Below, one piece after another: positions 5,978 to 7,773 of a DNA stretch of 7,773 nucleotides. The DNA is from QPIN01 sp964535875 (GTDB taxonomy: Bacteria > Pseudomonadota > Gammaproteobacteria > Methylococcales > Methylomonadaceae): assembly GCA_964535875.1 (NCBI GenBank), contig CAZHUE010000130.1:1-7773 (forward strand). Direction: 5' to 3'. Both the position numbers and the translations under genes were made by a program. Numbering within the stretch: the stretch's first letter is position 1; every line of letters begins with the position of its first letter. The notes under the pieces were generated by a model that searched no databases, had not been told where the DNA came from, and worked only from the letters and a program-made list of their open reading frames with translations.

Positions 5978-7717
5978 ATGAAGACACCTAATATTCCACA
6001 AAATACACCCTACAGTGATCAGCAACGAGCTTGGCTGAGTGGATTTTTTGCCGGTATGCACAGTCATATGCTGCAAAGTGCAAATTCAGTCAATCAATCA
6101 GATACCCGCATTATCAATATTGTTTATGGGACACAAACTTGTAATTCAGAGTCTGTAGCAAATAATGCAGCAGCTTCAGCGAAGAAGCATGGTTTATTGG
6201 CTAATGTAAAAAGTATGGATGAACTTGAGCTTGATACTTTGGTAACAATGGAATATCTACTCATTATCACTAGTACTTATGGTGAAGGTGAAATGCCTGA
6301 TAATGCACAGCTACTCTGGGATGCTATCTCTGCTGATTCTACCCCAAAAATGGAGCAAACAAAATATTCTGTCTTGGCACTAGGCGACACAAGTTATGAC
6401 CTATATTGCCAAGCTGGTATTGATTGGGATAATCGTTTATCTGAACTCGGAGCAAACCGTCTTTATGATCGAGTAGATTGTGATGTTGATTTTGAAGAGC
6501 CTGCTGAATCATGGCTAAGCAGTGTTATTCCTATGATGGCTGAAGGTGCATCAGTCTCAACTGTAGAAAGTGATGCCGGAGGAAGCAGCAAACCTAAATA
6601 CAACAAGAAAAACCCGTTTGTTACAAAAATAGTGTCTAATCGTTTGCTTACTTCTGAAAAATCGTCTAAAGAAACACGTCATTTCGAATTTTCCCTAGAA
6701 GATTCTGATTTGACTTATGAGGCAGGCGATGCACTTAATGTAATCCCTCAGAATTGTCCTGAGTTAGTGGCTAATATTATCACAGCAATAGACTGTAATG
6801 GTGATGAAGATCTGCCGATTAATAGCGAACTTATGACGTTATTTGAAGCCTTACGTACACATTTTGAAATCAAATTACCAAACAAAGATTTAATACAAGA
6901 ATTTGCAAACCGTTCTGGTGACCAAGAATTAAATGAGTTGCTACAATCTGGGGATAAAAGCAAAATTTCTGACTATCTTTGGGGAAGAGACACGTTAGAT
7001 TTACTATTACAATTCCCAACGATAGAAATTTCATCAACAGAATTTATAGCACTTTTAAAACCATTACAACACCGTGCTTACTCTATTTCTTCCAGCGGAA
7101 AAATGCACCCGGAAAGCGTGCATTTAACAATAGCCAGTGTTCGTTACCAAAGCTATAACCGAGAACACAAAGGGGTCTGCTCTACCTATTTGGCTGATTT
7201 GGTTAATGATAATACTGATGTTAAAATTTTCTTTTCTCCAAATACAAGTTTTAGAGTACCTGAAGATGACAACCTTCCCATTATAATGGTTGGTCCTGGA
7301 ACAGGTATTGCGCCATTTAGGGCTTTTTTACAAGAACGACAATTTAGAAAAGCCGGTGGTAAAAACTGGTTATTATTTGGTGATCGCAATAAAGCAACTG
7401 ACTACATTTATCAAGACGAAATTGAGGCCATGCAATCAAGTGGTTTGATTTCTCGTTTAGATTTGGCTTTTTCCAGAGATCAGGAAGAAAAAATATATGT
7501 TCAGGATAAAATGCGTGAAAATGGTGCTGAAATGTTTTCCTGGTTAGAGGACGGTGGATCATTTTATGTCTGCGGTGATGCAAATTATATGGCAAAAGAC
7601 GTTGACAAGGCCTTGCATGAATTAATTGAAAAGCATGGCAATAAATCAACTGAACAGGCTATTGAATACATCAACAAAATGAAAAAAGAAAAAAGATACG
7701 TTAGGGATGTTTATTAA
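5978..7717 (+). CDS. cysJ: NADPH-dependent sulfite reductase flavoprotein (alpha) subunit, CysJ
   Basis: CysJ passes electrons from NADPH through FAD and FMN to the CysI hemoprotein, which reduces sulfite to sulfide in cysteine synthesis; it is cytoplasmic. Numbering is from this ATG (579 residues; E. coli CysJ is 599). The N-terminal QQRAWLSGFFAGM (about 15-27) resembles the CysJ leader segment. The flavodoxin domain follows: TQTCNSE (52-58) for FMN phosphate, STYGEGEMPDNA (99-110) and LGDTSY (135-140). The FAD domain has RAYSISS (366-372) and GVCSTYLAD (399-407). The NADPH domain has GPGTGIAPFR (439-448) and VCGDANYMAKDV (531-542). It ends RYVRDVY, whose last Tyr should stack on FAD. Membrane segments are absent. 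The FMN loop has Cys55 where Gly is usual. The ATG at 5978 was chosen because the empty-site reconstruction leaves the in-frame TTG at 5948 with no ribosome binding site, although the ATG itself has only a weak one (AAGTGA, 5964-5969). cysI is not adjacent, so a different acceptor is possible. Confidence 0.92.
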   Translation: MKTPNIPQNTPYSDQQRAWLSGFFAGMHSHMLQSANSVNQSDTRIINIVYGTQTCNSESVANNAAASAKKHGLLANVKSMDELELDTLVTMEYLLIITSTYGEGEMPDNAQLLWDAISADSTPKMEQTKYSVLALGDTSYDLYCQAGIDWDNRLSELGANRLYDRVDCDVDFEEPAESWLSSVIPMMAEGASVSTVESDAGGSSKPKYNKKNPFVTKIVSNRLLTSEKSSKETRHFEFSLEDSDLTYEAGDALNVIPQNCPELVANIITAIDCNGDEDLPINSELMTLFEALRTHFEIKLPNKDLIQEFANRSGDQELNELLQSGDKSKISDYLWGRDTLDLLLQFPTIEISSTEFIALLKPLQHRAYSISSSGKMHPESVHLTIASVRYQSYNREHKGVCSTYLADLVNDNTDVKIFFSPNTSFRVPEDDNLPIIMVGPGTGIAPFRAFLQERQFRKAGGKNWLLFGDRNKATDYIYQDEIEAMQSSGLISRLDLAFSRDQEEKIYVQDKMRENGAEMFSWLEDGGSFYVCGDANYMAKDVDKALHELIEKHGNKSTEQAIEYINKMKKEKRYVRDVY

Positions 7718-7773
7718 GGTAACACGTAATAAATAGCCACCCAGTATTGCGCAGAATTTTTGCTTGTCTTTAA
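7718..7773. other. Downstream end of window, no supported gene
   Basis: These 56 bases after the cysJ stop contain no ribosome binding site with a start codon and no terminator-like GC hairpin followed by a U-tract. On the minus strand one frame stays open from the window edge and ends in two stop codons at 7716-7711, but 19 codons are too few to call a convergent gene. Confidence 0.4.

Noticed and set aside
7714..7773. Possible 3' end of a convergent minus-strand gene (tail ending YYVLP, two stops)
   Set aside because: Only 19 codons are visible, a second minus-strand frame is also open over the same bases, and the tail matches nothing I recognise.

Overview
The window is AT-rich and holds two large genes in the same direction, separated by a short non-coding mobile element. 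The protein signatures (a glutamate synthase large chain and a CysJ-type sulfite reductase flavoprotein) and the sigma70-like signals suggest a bacterium. A low-GC gammaproteobacterium is my guess, with low confidence. No rRNA, tRNA, CRISPR, phage or integrase signal is visible.

Layout. Positions 1-268 are an AT-rich upstream region. It contains a good extended -10 promoter (TGGTATAAT, -10 at 139-144), a transcribed leader of about 118 nt with two inverted repeats, and a clear Shine-Dalgarno. Positions 269-5761 encode a GltB-type glutamate synthase large chain of 1830 residues, well above the ~1480-1530 usual for bacterial GltB. The surplus lies in an inserted segment before the FMN barrel and a ~200-residue C-terminal extension. 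Several barrel motifs also depart from the textbook forms, including the iron-sulfur cysteine spacing (Cx5Cx3C) and the FMN loop usually read as DGG. Positions 5782-5939 are a 158-bp MITE-like element with 18-bp terminal inverted repeats, flanked by the 4-bp direct repeat ATAT. Positions 5978-7717 encode a CysJ-type diflavin reductase with FMN, FAD and NADPH modules and the typical C-terminal RDVY. The last 56 bases are non-coding as far as can be judged.

Working together. Removing the mobile element and one target copy leaves only 54 nt between the gltB-like stop and the cysJ ATG, so the two genes were probably one transcription unit before the insertion. GOGAT needs reducing equivalents, normally from GltD or ferredoxin. 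CysJ normally passes NADPH electrons to CysI. Neither gltD nor cysI is in the window. Either the two are simply nitrogen- and sulfur-assimilation neighbours, or the flavoprotein serves the unusual GOGAT. The second is a speculative but testable idea. The element's right end also places a Shine-Dalgarno-like GAGGTG ahead of a TTG codon in frame with cysJ, so the insertion may have changed how cysJ is translated.
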